The notes below the pieces were generated by a model that searched no databases, was not told where the DNA came from, and saw only the letters and a program-made list of their open reading frames with translations. This document shows positions 34,534 through 42,643 of a DNA stretch of 64,000 bases, piece after piece (the stretch's first letter is position 1; every line of letters begins with the position of its first letter). Source of the DNA: Paenibacillus_AR mesotrionivorans (GTDB lineage: Bacteria; Bacillota; Bacilli; Paenibacillales; NBRC-103111); the NCBI RefSeq assembly GCF_046098205.1, contig NZ_JBJURJ010000018.1, positions 1 to 64,000 on the forward strand. The letters are read 5' to 3'. Made by a program: the position numbers and the translations under genes.

Positions 34534-36031
34534 AACCTTTGTCCGCAAAAAGCTGCGGAAGCTGGTGAATTGGGAGGAGCTGGGGTTCACTGTTTGCGGT
34601 GAGGCAGACAACGGGGAGGATGCGCTGCAGCAGATGGAGACGCTGCGCCCGGATCTGGTCCTGGCTGATATCGCCATGCCGGTAATGGACGGTCTGGAGC
34701 TGCTTCGGGCCTCTCAGGCAGCCGGTTATGCCAGCAAATTCATCATGCTGACCTGTATGAACGAGTTTGAATATCCCCGGCAGGCCTTGGAGCTGGGCGC
34801 TATCGGATACATTCTTAAGCTGTCGATGAGCATTGCCGAGCTGCAGGCTGCCTTGGCAAAAGCGGGGGCGGAGCTGGAGAAAAGCCGGGTTCAGCGGGAG
34901 TTGGCCTTAAGCCGCGCCTTCGACCATTGTTATGCCCAGGCTCTCCGCAGCCTCCACACGGGGGAATCTGGTGAAGCCTGCGATGCAGCCGTCGAGGCTA
35001 TCTCTACCGTCCGGGTATCCATGGGGGCTGCGCCTCTAAAGCAGGTTGCGCTTGTAACCCTGTTCGGGGATGAAACAGGTAGGCTTACCGAGGAGTGGCT
35101 TGCCGGCCGGGTCATTACACCGGAGACATGCGTCTGGAAAAATGCCCTGTTCCACAATGGGATCACCACGCTGTTTTTTTGGGCGGAGGGTTCAATGGAC
35201 ATAGATGTTAAGGCCTTGGAGGCGGGCAGGCACAGGGGAGTGTACAGCCGTCCGTTTCATCCCCGGCATCTGCTGCGGCGCTGGCAGGAGCATCTGCAGG
35301 CGATGGAGATGGTCTGGTATGAGGACACTCCCGGCGTAAGGGAGCTGATGAGCGGACAGACCCGTCACGCGGACCAGCAGAAGGAGGGAACGGTGGTCCC
35401 GTCCTGGGAAACCGAGCGGCGGATTATTGCCGCCTTCGAAGAGCTGCAGGTGAAGACAGTGGATGAGCTGCTGCAGGGATATTGGGTCAACCTGGAGAAA
35501 AAGCGGGTACCGGTGGAGACGGTACGGGAAGCCGCGGGGCGTTTAAGCCATATGTTTGCGAGTATTGCAGGGCGTGTGGAGGCGGCCAACGGCGGTGGGC
35601 CTCTGAGGAACAGCCGGAGCCACGGAGAGCTGTTAGCGGCCTTGAGCGTCCTTCAGACGGAATTGGCCGCAGCCATGGCCCGCACGAAGGTGAAGCTGAC
35701 GGATCACCCGGAGATCAACCGGATTCTCGAATACTGCCGCCAACACTATAACCGCAATATCAGCCTGAAGGCGATGGCCACCATGGTACGGATGGAGGAG
35801 CATTATCTAAGCAGACTGTTCCGGCAGAAAACCAACGATTCCTTAATCAATTATGTACAGACGCTGCGGCTGGATAAAGCCAAGGAGTTGTTGGCCCACA
35901 CCAGCCAACCGGTAGCCGAAATCGGCCGGTCGGTGGGGTTTCCCAACGAAAACTACTTCGCCAAAACCTTCCGCAAGCACTTCGGGCAAACGCCAAGCCA
36001 ATACCGCAAGGAACAGCTGGCGCAGGAATGA
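34505..36031 (+). CDS. AraC-type response regulator, YesN type
   Basis: 508 aa. An N-terminal receiver domain (LLVEDETFVRKKLRKLV, phospho-acceptor Asp55 in VLADIAMPVMDG, and the Lys in ILKLSM), a long middle region without a known fold (about 130-395), and a C-terminal AraC helix-turn-helix pair (HYNRNISLKAMATMVRMEEH, then GFPNENYFAKTFRKHFGQTP). It probably activates the upstream permease operon. AAAGGAGG lies 8 nt before the ATG. A strong terminator follows. Confidence 0.93.
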   Translation: MWKVLLVEDETFVRKKLRKLVNWEELGFTVCGEADNGEDALQQMETLRPDLVLADIAMPVMDGLELLRASQAAGYASKFIMLTCMNEFEYPRQALELGAIGYILKLSMSIAELQAALAKAGAELEKSRVQRELALSRAFDHCYAQALRSLHTGESGEACDAAVEAISTVRVSMGAAPLKQVALVTLFGDETGRLTEEWLAGRVITPETCVWKNALFHNGITTLFFWAEGSMDIDVKALEAGRHRGVYSRPFHPRHLLRRWQEHLQAMEMVWYEDTPGVRELMSGQTRHADQQKEGTVVPSWETERRIIAAFEELQVKTVDELLQGYWVNLEKKRVPVETVREAAGRLSHMFASIAGRVEAANGGGPLRNSRSHGELLAALSVLQTELAAAMARTKVKLTDHPEINRILEYCRQHYNRNISLKAMATMVRMEEHYLSRLFRQKTNDSLINYVQTLRLDKAKELLAHTSQPVAEIGRSVGFPNENYFAKTFRKHFGQTPSQYRKEQLAQE

Positions 36032-36051
36032 ACGGCGGGTGTAATAGAAGA

Positions 36052-36090
36052 AGCAACCTTCAAACAGGATCATCTGAAGGTTGCTTTTTT
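36052..36090 (+). terminator. Terminator of the sugar transport/two-component unit
   Basis: AGCAACCTTCA/TGAAGGTTGCT is an 11-bp perfect stem followed by TTTTT. Confidence 0.9.
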
Positions 36091-36097
36091 GCGTGGC

Positions 36098-36292
36098 TTA
36101 ATGGGTTACCGCATGGTCCTTCTTGACCCATACCCGGTCATCGTTGGTGTTTTCGGGAAAGTGCTCCCCTTTTTTGAGATAGATATGCTTCGGATTATTG
36201 ATGCCCATATGAACCGCATGATCGCCGATCTCCATATATTCGCCGTCGTTGGGGGCTTTTTGGCCCACTGTGTAGCGGGAATGTTCACCCAT
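36098..36292 (-). CDS. YjzC-family small protein
   Basis: 64 aa. The core SRYTVGQKAPNDGEYMEIGD, NPKHIYLKKGEHFPE and DRVWVKK match YjzC, a short Bacillales protein of unknown function found in spore formers. ATG 36292 has GGAGG 8 nt upstream; two earlier in-frame starts lie on the ribosome binding site itself. It converges on the preceding terminator. Confidence 0.85.
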   Translation of the reverse strand: MGEHSRYTVGQKAPNDGEYMEIGDHAVHMGINNPKHIYLKKGEHFPENTNDDRVWVKKDHAVTH

Positions 36293-36449
36293 GTCCATCA
36301 CCTCCACCTGTAGTATGGACCGGAGGAAGAGGAGTCATGATGGGGGGGAGCAGCCAATTTCAGGCGAAGGAAGGTTATTGACATTTTCAAGCGAATAACG
36401 AACAATAAATGGAAGAGAATTCCGGAATCATCGATTAATGGAGGTACAT

Positions 36450-37112
36450 ATGAGAAGCACTTTTTGTACGGATGTACAGGAGACCTTGGGAGTCGAAGTG
36501 GAAAAGGGAGGCTTCAAAATAACGCCGCGGCGTATTTCTAAGGATGGATACTGTATTTATGTAAAGCGTCGCTCAGAGCATGTAGCCTATTACATTAGGT
36601 GTACCGATAACAGGAGTAAGGGCGGGAATGTAACGGTCGATTTGTACATCTCACCCATTGAATTCCCGAGTGACAGACTGGACCTTATACATGTAGGGGT
36701 TAAATTTGAAATTTATTCCCAATATGAAGTCAATGATGAAGTGATGATAGCGGCTGGCAGGCGTGTTCTTGCGATTATCGAGCAGAGCGGCCAGTTGGCT
36801 GATTGGATAGAACAGCAGTTGGATGTTCCCTTCATAGAAACCGGGAGAACCCCGTACTATTTATATTCCAGAAGGATGTACGAAAAAATCTGCCGTACGC
36901 CGGAAGTGTCGGCATCATTTCATGCATTGCAAGCACTGGCACGCAAATGCGTGAAGGGCAGGTTGTCCCTAGAGCGCTTAAATGCAGCTTGCACTCAATT
37001 TTCCATTGAATTGGGCGAAGATTTTTTTGCGGAGTTTCACCCTACAATAGACGAAGAACGAAAAGGCTACGAATTAGCCAACCGTTTGTATGGCGAGGCC
37101 GTATTCGAATAA
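36450..37112 (+). CDS. Hypothetical protein
   Basis: 220 aa, soluble, no signal or membrane segment. I do not recognise the family. It has a beta-rich first half (KITPRRISKDGYCIYVKRRS, VTVDLYISPIEFP) and a helical second half ending in a charged tail. Five cysteines are scattered without a metal motif. GGAGG is 6 nt upstream of the ATG at 36450. It is 13 nt before a DUF4180 gene and probably co-transcribed with it. Base composition is more AT-rich than neighbouring core genes, which may indicate later acquisition. Confidence 0.65.
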   Translation: MRSTFCTDVQETLGVEVEKGGFKITPRRISKDGYCIYVKRRSEHVAYYIRCTDNRSKGGNVTVDLYISPIEFPSDRLDLIHVGVKFEIYSQYEVNDEVMIAAGRRVLAIIEQSGQLADWIEQQLDVPFIETGRTPYYLYSRRMYEKICRTPEVSASFHALQALARKCVKGRLSLERLNAACTQFSIELGEDFFAEFHPTIDEERKGYELANRLYGEAVFE

Positions 37113-37125
37113 AAGGAGAATCGTT

Positions 37126-37491
37126 ATGAAACTGAACATAATTAAGCAAAACGAAAAAACCATTGTACATGTTGTGCATGAGGAAATATTGATTACGGAC
37201 GTCCAATCCGCCCTGGATTTGATGGCAACCGTACGCTACGAAACCGGAGCAGACCGGATGATCCTGGACAAAGCGGCTATCTGCGAGGAGTTTTTTGACC
37301 TTAAGACTAAGCTGGCCGGTGAAGTTCTGCAGAAATTTACGAACTACCACGTGAAGCTGGCGATTGTCGGGGATTTCTCCGTCTACACAAGCAAAAGCCT
37401 GCGGGACTTTATCTATGAAAGCAATCACGGGAAGGATGTCTTTTTCCTGTCCACGGAAGAGGAAGCGGCAGCGAGGCTGGCCGAGGTTTAG
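37126..37491 (+). CDS. DUF4180 domain protein
   Basis: 121 aa. The segments DVQSALDLMATVRYETGADR, DKAAICEEFFDLKTKLAGEV and FVxNYHVKLAIVGDFS-like FTNYHVKLAIVGDFSVYTSK are the DUF4180 pattern, a small alpha/beta domain of unknown function, resembling STAS-like folds. AAAAGGAG precedes ATG 37126. It lies in a three-gene group with a hypothetical protein and a phospholipase-like pseudogene. Confidence 0.85.
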   Translation: MKLNIIKQNEKTIVHVVHEEILITDVQSALDLMATVRYETGADRMILDKAAICEEFFDLKTKLAGEVLQKFTNYHVKLAIVGDFSVYTSKSLRDFIYESNHGKDVFFLSTEEEAAARLAEV

Positions 37492-37514
37492 GGGATGACG
37501 GATAACCGGAGGAA

Positions 37515-38136
37515 GTGGGGAAAATCGGCTCCAGAGTCATGCATTACGCCATCGCCACCCTGATTGGACGGGAACTGGGTTTTCAGAATGACGCTTTTGT
37601 ATTGGGAAACCTTGCTCCAGACGCCCATCAGCTTAGCAGCAGCCAGTTGAAAAAACACTCTCACTTTATGAAGAATGATGCCGAGGGTATCAGCTATGTG
37701 GATCACCGGGCATTTTACCAAAAATATTTGGCGGTGGAAAAGGAGCCGTTTCATCTGGGCTATTATGTCCATCTGGTTTCCGACTCCATCTGGTTGGAGG
37801 ATGTTTATTTCAAGAAGATCAAATGGCTGCCGGCTGAAATCAAGCAGGAAGCGAAGAGGCAATATTATCGTGATTTTGTTCGGCTTAATGGGATGCTGAT
37901 TGATTATTATCCCCTTAAGCTGATGGAGCTCCGCGGGGCAGACCATTAATGAAGTGCAAGAAATCCCCGTGGATAATCTCCTCCCATTGATCGGAGAACT
38001 GGAAGGGGATTTCAAGAACGCGGCTTCGACCAAGGCGGAGCCTCTTGAGGTTCTTGATTTCGAGGAGGTTGTCAGGACCATTGGCAAAACCGTGGAGATA
38101 TGCTTGCCGGTTTTGGAAAAGGGCTTGGCGGTCTAA
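37515..38136 (+). pseudogene. Zinc-dependent phospholipase C-like protein, frameshifted
   Basis: The first frame (GTG 37515 to 37949) has a Zn_dep_PLPC-like pattern: GSRVMHYAIATLIG, LGNLAPDAHQL, KKHSHF and LGYYVHLVSDSIWLEDVY, giving the His/Asp ligands. It stops early at 37949. Removing one G from GGGG (37935-37938) joins it to the frame ending at 38136, giving RGQTINEVQEIPVDNLLPLI and a natural C-terminus of about 206 aa in all. So the gene is broken by one extra base or the run is a sequencing error. The GTG is only 2 nt from GGAGG, so the start is unsure. It overlaps mocR by 4 nt at the 3' end. Confidence 0.7.
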
Positions 38137-39569
38137 TATCCAGTCATAAAAGAGGCCAACGCGGCTACACCGTTCTGTATCTCACGGGCATTCAGATGCC
38201 CGTAGCCTAACAGCAGCTTGTCGGCATGCTCCCCTTGACCCGGGCAGTATACCGAGACAGGATTGATCCGGATGCCGTCTTGGCGGGAGCCGCGGATAAA
38301 CTCCTCGCCGAAGGTTTGGCCTGGGAACTGCAGGACCAGATGGAGGCCCGCCGCATCTCCCCAAGGCACTGCCGCACCGGCGAAATGCTGGCTGATGGCT
38401 TCCAGAAGCGCTTGCCGCTTCTGCCCGTAGAGACGCCTCATCCGCCGGATATGCTTGTCCCAGCTGCGGGTCTGCAGGAACAGGGCCAGCCCCGCCTGCT
38501 CCAGCACCGGACTCTGCACGTCCAGATAGGTCCGCCGGGTCCGCCATGCCTTCTGCAGCGCCGGAGGGACAATGGCGAAGCCTAAGCGGAGGGCAGGAAA
38601 CATGGTTTTGCTGAAGCTGCCCACATAGATGACCCGGCCCGCACCTTGATCCAAGGTATACAGCGGGCTTATTGGCGCGCCTGTATACCGGTATTCGCTG
38701 TCATAATCGTCCTCGATAATATAAAAGCCCTGGGCTTCGGCCATACGGATCAATGCCGCTCGCCGGGGGGCAGGTAATATGCCTCCTAAAGGAAACTGAT
38801 GGGAGGGAGTCACATACACGGCAGACACGTTCTGGTCGTTCAGCGGCTCTATCAGGACGCCATGCCTGTCTACCGGCAGCCAGAGTGGGGAAAAGCCCTG
38901 GTTTGCCGCGATGGCAAAGGCAGCCGGATGGGAGGGACTCTCCAAGGCAAACAGGTCCTCCTCCCTGCGGGGCAGCAGCACAGCGAGAAGATGCAGGGCT
39001 TGGGTGGCGCCAGCCGTAATAAAGATATCGGTCTCCTCCACCCGCATACCCCTGCTGCGGAACAGCCAGGCGGCAATTTCACTGCGCAGTGGAGCGTATC
39101 CCTGGGCCTCGCCATAACCGCGTGCGGAGGGCGGCAGGTTTTCTCCGGCTTCCTTGACCATGCGGGACCACAGCCCCCACGGAAATACCCGGAGATCGGG
39201 CCGGCCCGTCTGAAAATCGTGGACTACCGGCGGATAGGAGGGGGAAGCCGCTGGGACGGGGGGGAGGCCAGGTGTTGCGGCGTAACGGCTGCCCGCCGGA
39301 TCTTGTGCGGCCAACCCCTCCGCCACTCGGGTGGGGGCACCCTGCCTGCTGACCAAAAACCCCTCTGCCAGCAGCATATCGTAAGCGTCACAGACCGTGT
39401 TCCGCGACACGCCCAACTGTCCGGCCAGCAGCCGGGTAGAGGGGAGAGCCTCGCCCGGAGCCAGTCTTCCCGCCAACACCGCCTCCCGCACACCCACAAA
39501 AATCTGCCGCGACAGGCTCACCTCGCCGCCGCGGTCCAGCTCCATGCCCCAAACATGCTCCTTCACCAA
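38133..39569 (-). CDS. MocR/PdxR-type regulator (GntR helix-turn-helix fused to aminotransferase)
   Basis: 478 aa. An N-terminal GntR winged helix (EVSLSRQIFVGVREAVLAGR, LPSTRLLAGQLGVSRNTVCD) is fused to a fold-type I aminotransferase domain (AAWLFRSRGMRVEETDIFI, ITAGATQALHLLA, IIEDDYDSEYRYTG, PLP-Lys in VGSFSKTMFPALRLG). MocR proteins sense PLP or amino compounds and often control the divergent gene. TTG 39569 has AAGGAGG 7 nt upstream; GTG 39566 is an alternative. It is divergent from an EamA transporter 95 bp away, its likely target. Confidence 0.9.
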   Translation of the reverse strand: MVKEHVWGMELDRGGEVSLSRQIFVGVREAVLAGRLAPGEALPSTRLLAGQLGVSRNTVCDAYDMLLAEGFLVSRQGAPTRVAEGLAAQDPAGSRYAATPGLPPVPAASPSYPPVVHDFQTGRPDLRVFPWGLWSRMVKEAGENLPPSARGYGEAQGYAPLRSEIAAWLFRSRGMRVEETDIFITAGATQALHLLAVLLPRREEDLFALESPSHPAAFAIAANQGFSPLWLPVDRHGVLIEPLNDQNVSAVYVTPSHQFPLGGILPAPRRAALIRMAEAQGFYIIEDDYDSEYRYTGAPISPLYTLDQGAGRVIYVGSFSKTMFPALRLGFAIVPPALQKAWRTRRTYLDVQSPVLEQAGLALFLQTRSWDKHIRRMRRLYGQKRQALLEAISQHFAGAAVPWGDAAGLHLVLQFPGQTFGEEFIRGSRQDGIRINPVSVYCPGQGEHADKLLLGYGHLNAREIQNGVAALASFMTGY

Positions 39570-39664
39570 CTGGCTCCCTCCTTGTGACCCCGGACTGGAC
39601 CTGTCTTCAAGCAGGCCCACATCCTACAATTATAGCAAACACAAGGCAGGGCGGGGGAGAGAGT

Positions 39665-40606
39665 ATGCAGGTGAATGATAACAGGAGTGGATGGGGGAAG
39701 GCTTATTTAACAGGTGCATTTGTGCTGGCTGGCACTTCGGTCATAACCGGAAGACTGCTTGGGCAGCACTTGGGCACGTTTACGATTCAAGCAGGCAGTC
39801 TGGGCATCATGCTGGCGGTGCTGCTTCCTTTATACGGAGGCAGGATCATCCGGGCGGTGTCGGGAATGTCCCGGGATCAATGGGCGGGCATTCTGCTCCA
39901 AGCCTTCTTCGGCATGTTTGCCTTCCGCTGCTTCCTGCTCTACGGATTACCATTGACCAGCGCCGGTGAGGCCGGGGTTCTCTTGGGCACCACCCCGGCC
40001 ATTACCGCCCTTTTGGCCCGGTTAGTGCTGAAGGAGCCACTGTACCAGGGAGCCGTCCGGGGAATCCTGTGCACCGTCGCGGGTTTGGCTCTGATCCAGG
40101 GAGGCGGGGGCAGCTTGTCCTGGAGCCATGCGGCAGGCAATCTGCTAGTGCTGGGTGCGGCGGCAAGCGAAGCCCTATTTAATCTGTTGGCCAAAAATAG
40201 GCAGTCTCTGGACGCCATCCGCAATAAGGAGCTGCATCCTATGGTGCAGACCTTCCTGGTATCGGCGGCGGCGTTCCTGTTCAGCCTGCTGCCGGCAATT
40301 GCGGAGCGGCCGGTGCAGGAGCTTGCGGCATGCGGTTTCCGGGAGTGGATGGCACTGGTCTGGTACGGTCTTGTCGTAACCGCGGTTTCTTACGCACTGT
40401 TCTATCGGGGGGTAAAGCGCTGCGATCCCTATGTGACGGCAGCCTTCTCCGGTGTAGCCCCGCTCACCTCCATGCTGGTAGCGGTATGGCTTTTGCAGGA
40501 GCAGCTGGGGTGGAAGCAATGGCTGGGCGGCGGATTCATTATGCTGGGTATCAGTCTGATCGGCAGCAGGGCACAGGGAAAGCTTTCAGTGATCGCCAAA
40601 GTGTAA
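39665..40606 (+). CDS. EamA/DMT-family transporter
   Basis: 313 aa with about ten hydrophobic helices and the two-fold EamA repeat: the first half has PLTSAGEAGVLLGTTPAITALL and the second RGVKRCDPYVTAAFSGVAPL. Such transporters export amino acids or small metabolites. Control by the divergent MocR regulator is likely but inferred. ATG 39665 has a GGGGGAGAGAG site; upstream codons are unconserved. The substrate is unknown. Confidence 0.88.
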   Translation: MQVNDNRSGWGKAYLTGAFVLAGTSVITGRLLGQHLGTFTIQAGSLGIMLAVLLPLYGGRIIRAVSGMSRDQWAGILLQAFFGMFAFRCFLLYGLPLTSAGEAGVLLGTTPAITALLARLVLKEPLYQGAVRGILCTVAGLALIQGGGGSLSWSHAAGNLLVLGAAASEALFNLLAKNRQSLDAIRNKELHPMVQTFLVSAAAFLFSLLPAIAERPVQELAACGFREWMALVWYGLVVTAVSYALFYRGVKRCDPYVTAAFSGVAPLTSMLVAVWLLQEQLGWKQWLGGGFIMLGISLIGSRAQGKLSVIAKV

Positions 40607-40612
40607 TTCGGC

Positions 40613-40641
40613 TTGTAATCGATCGCATGTTCTGGTATAGT
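40613..40641 (+). promoter_or_regulatory. Promoter of the rpsF-ssb-rpsR operon
   Basis: TTGTAA (40613-40618) and TATAGT (40636-40641) are 17 nt apart, about 120 nt upstream of rpsF. Confidence 0.75.
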
Positions 40642-40688
40642 ATATTGGTGCGAGTTTTGATGAGCTTTATGTTTCATCGTTACTCCTT

Positions 40689-40731
40689 GCTCTCCCGGCA
40701 TGAGACATGCCTCTATAACCCATGGGAGAGC
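40689..40731 (+). promoter_or_regulatory. Structured 5' leader of rpsF, possible S6:S18 autoregulatory element
   Basis: GCTCTCCC (40689-40696) pairs perfectly with GGGAGAGC (40724-40731). Inside it GGCATG/CATGCC (40697-40702, 40706-40711) form a second hairpin and the stretch TCTATAACCCAT stays unpaired; CCG follows the outer stem. Many bacteria regulate rpsF-rpsR through an S6:S18-binding mRNA leader with a CCG-containing internal loop. The fit to that motif is partial, so the regulatory role is a hypothesis. Confidence 0.5.
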
Positions 40732-40758
40732 CGCATAGTCCATAAGGAGGTGATTTAC

Positions 40759-41046
40759 ATGCGCAAATATGAAGTGATGTACATTCTGCGCTCCGAGCTG
40801 GAGCAAGAAGCGGTTCAAACTACGGTTGAGAAGTTTGCAAACATCATTACATCCAACGGCGGCGAGATTACCAAGAGCGATCTGATGGGTAAGCGTCGTC
40901 TTGCGTATGAGATCAACAAAATGCGTGACGGTTTCTACGTCCTCGTTCATTTCAACGCCGAGCCGGCTGTTGTACTTGAGCTTGACCGCGTTCTGAAGAT
41001 CTCTGATGAGGTTATTCGTTTCCTCATCGTCAATGACGTTGCCTAA
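40759..41046 (+). CDS. rpsF: Ribosomal protein S6
   Basis: 95 aa. It starts MRKYEVMYILRSELEQEAVQ and has the KSDLMGKRRLAYEINKMRDG stretch that defines S6, a 30S protein that binds with S18. A full AAGGAGGTGATTTA site lies just upstream. First gene of the S6-SSB-S18 operon. Confidence 0.98.
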   Translation: MRKYEVMYILRSELEQEAVQTTVEKFANIITSNGGEITKSDLMGKRRLAYEINKMRDGFYVLVHFNAEPAVVLELDRVLKISDEVIRFLIVNDVA

Positions 41047-41080
41047 GCCTGTTCGTGGATGATGTTTGGGAGGGATTCGA

Positions 41081-41638
41081 ATGTTAAACCGTGTGATTCT
41101 GATTGGCCGTTTAACCCGTGATCCGGAGCTTCGTTATACGCCTCAAGGTGTGGCGGTTACCCAGTTTACCCTGGCCGTGGACCGTCCGTTTTCCAACAAC
41201 CAGAATGAGCGGGAAGCCGATTTTATTCCGGTGGTTACCTGGAGGCAGCTTGCCGAGACCTGTGCCAATTATTTGCGCAAGGGACGGCTGGCGGCAGTAG
41301 AAGGGCGCATTCAGGTGCGCAACTACGAGAATAACGAAGGACGCAAGGTGTATGTCACCGAGGTTGTTGCCGACAATGTCCGGTTCCTGGAATCAGCGAA
41401 CCGCGGCGAAGGCGGAGCACCGCGGGAGGACTATCAAGGCGGAGGAAATAGCGGTGGCAACGGAGGTAATCGGTCCGGCGGCGGCTATAGTGGTGGTGGA
41501 GGCGGCGGCTATAACAACAATGGCGGCGGCAACAACTACGGCAATAGCGGCGGCGGAGGAAACCGGGGCGGCAATGCGGACCCATTCTCAGACGACGGAA
41601 AACCGATTGACATTTCCGATGATGATTTGCCATTCTAA
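41081..41638 (+). CDS. ssb: Single-stranded DNA-binding protein
   Basis: 185 aa. The OB fold occupies residues 1-110 (MLNRVILIGRLTRDPELRYT, QFTLAVDRPF, FIPVVTWRQLAE, RLAAVEGRIQVRNYE). A very Gly/Asn/Ser-rich linker (about 115-165) leads to the acidic tip DDDLPF that recruits partner proteins. SSB protects single-stranded DNA in replication and repair. ATG 41081 follows GGGAGGG. It lies between rpsF and rpsR, the ssbA position. Confidence 0.97.
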   Translation: MLNRVILIGRLTRDPELRYTPQGVAVTQFTLAVDRPFSNNQNEREADFIPVVTWRQLAETCANYLRKGRLAAVEGRIQVRNYENNEGRKVYVTEVVADNVRFLESANRGEGGAPREDYQGGGNSGGNGGNRSGGGYSGGGGGGYNNNGGGNNYGNSGGGGNRGGNADPFSDDGKPIDISDDDLPF

Positions 41639-41658
41639 CCCGAAAGGAATGAACCAAG

Positions 41659-41940
41659 ATGAGCTTCAAGCGTAATGAAGGCGGCGAAGACCGCGGCGAG
41701 CGGAAGTTTTCCCGCGGCGGCAAAGGCCGTAACAAACGTCGTAAGGTCTGCTATTTCACTGTGAACAAGATCACTCACATTGACTATAAGGACATTGATA
41801 CCCTTCGTAAGTTTATCAGCGAACGCGGCAAGATTCTGCCCCGCCGTGTAACTGGTACTTCTGCGAAGTATCAACGCGCTTTGACCACTGCGATCAAGCG
41901 TGCCCGTACCGTTGCATTGCTTCCGTACACCACGGAATAA
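41659..41940 (+). CDS. rpsR: Ribosomal protein S18
   Basis: 93 aa. A basic N-terminal tail rich in Gly/Arg/Lys is followed by VCYFTVNKITHIDYKD and the conserved LRKFISERGKILPRRVTGTS and YQRALTTAIKRARTVALLPY. It binds S6 on the 30S platform. A terminator follows. Confidence 0.98.
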   Translation: MSFKRNEGGEDRGERKFSRGGKGRNKRRKVCYFTVNKITHIDYKDIDTLRKFISERGKILPRRVTGTSAKYQRALTTAIKRARTVALLPYTTE

Positions 41941-41954
41941 GAGTTGGATACCAG

Positions 41955-41986
41955 CACCAGCCTCCTTTGGGGGTTGGTGTTTTTTG
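41955..41986 (+). terminator. Terminator of the rpsF operon
   Basis: CACCAGCC (41955-41962) pairs with GGTTGGTG (41972-41979), then TTTTTT. Confidence 0.9.
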
Positions 41987-42028
41987 TTAACCGCCACTTC
42001 CATTACCAGAAAAGGGAGAGTGTCCAGG

Positions 42029-42511
42029 ATGCCGGATATGTTGGTGAAGCTGTATGAATTGCCTGACCTTGCGCCGGTACAGCGTCAATTGGAGGAGCAG
42101 GGGATTGTAATCCGCCGGGGATTGCCGCCGGAGAAGCATCTGGCGGGGGATTGGGTGGAACGTACCTTCCAGCGCCATTGGAGAAGTGAGCTGGAGGCCG
42201 CTTACAGCCGTTTGCCCGTAAGCTGCTTGATTGCCCAGGATGTAAGCGGGGATAAAGCGGAGATGGTGGGGTTTGCCTGTTATGAAGCCACAGCCAAGGA
42301 TTTCTTCGGTCCTACCGGCGTCAATCCCGATTACAGGGGCAAGGGGATAGGCAAAGCCCTGCTGATGGCAGCGCTTCATGCCATGAAGGCCGAGGGCTAT
42401 GCCTACGCCATCATCGGCAGCGCCGGACCTACCGCCTTCTATGAGAAGGAAGTCGGAGCTATCGCCATACCCGATTCTTCACCCGGCATCTACAAGCACA
42501 TGCTCCGTTAA
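42029..42511 (+). CDS. GNAT-family N-acetyltransferase
   Basis: 160 aa. The acetyl-CoA binding pattern is GVNPDYRGKGIGKALLMAAL (residues about 105-124), followed by YAYAIIGSAGPTAFYEKE. The N-terminus (LVKLYELPDLAPVQRQLEEQ) resembles a group of GNATs of unknown substrate. GGGAGAG lies 8 nt before ATG 42029. Flanked by terminators, so probably monocistronic. Confidence 0.9.
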   Translation: MPDMLVKLYELPDLAPVQRQLEEQGIVIRRGLPPEKHLAGDWVERTFQRHWRSELEAAYSRLPVSCLIAQDVSGDKAEMVGFACYEATAKDFFGPTGVNPDYRGKGIGKALLMAALHAMKAEGYAYAIIGSAGPTAFYEKEVGAIAIPDSSPGIYKHMLR

Positions 42512-42519
42512 ACGCATAA

Positions 42520-42558
42520 CCCCGGACCTGCCCGCAGCTTGGGAGGGTCCGGGGTTTT
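42520..42558 (+). terminator. Terminator after the acetyltransferase gene
   Basis: CCCCGGACC (42520-42528) pairs with GGTCCGGGG (42546-42554), followed by TTTT. Confidence 0.85.
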
Positions 42559-42587
42559 GTGTGTAGAAGCATGATCATTCGGGGGCT

Positions 42588-42638
42588 CCCCCAAAAGTAT
42601 CCGGAATTTGCTTCGAAGCATTCCGTCACTTTTGGGGG
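42588..42638. repeat. 51-bp near-perfect hairpin between convergent genes
   Basis: CCCCCAAAAGT (42588-42598) pairs with ACTTTTGGGGG (42628-42638), GGAAT with ATTCC inside it, and the loop holds the palindrome GCTTCGAAGC. It lies just past a conventional terminator and immediately before the end of the minus-strand permease gene. It could be a bidirectional terminator or a dispersed intergenic repeat. Confidence 0.8.
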
Positions 42639-42643
42639 ATTGT

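Noticed and set aside
41081..41638. Gly/Asn-rich segment of ssb as a separate repeat element
   Set aside because: It is the normal flexible linker of SSB with the conserved DDDLPF tail.
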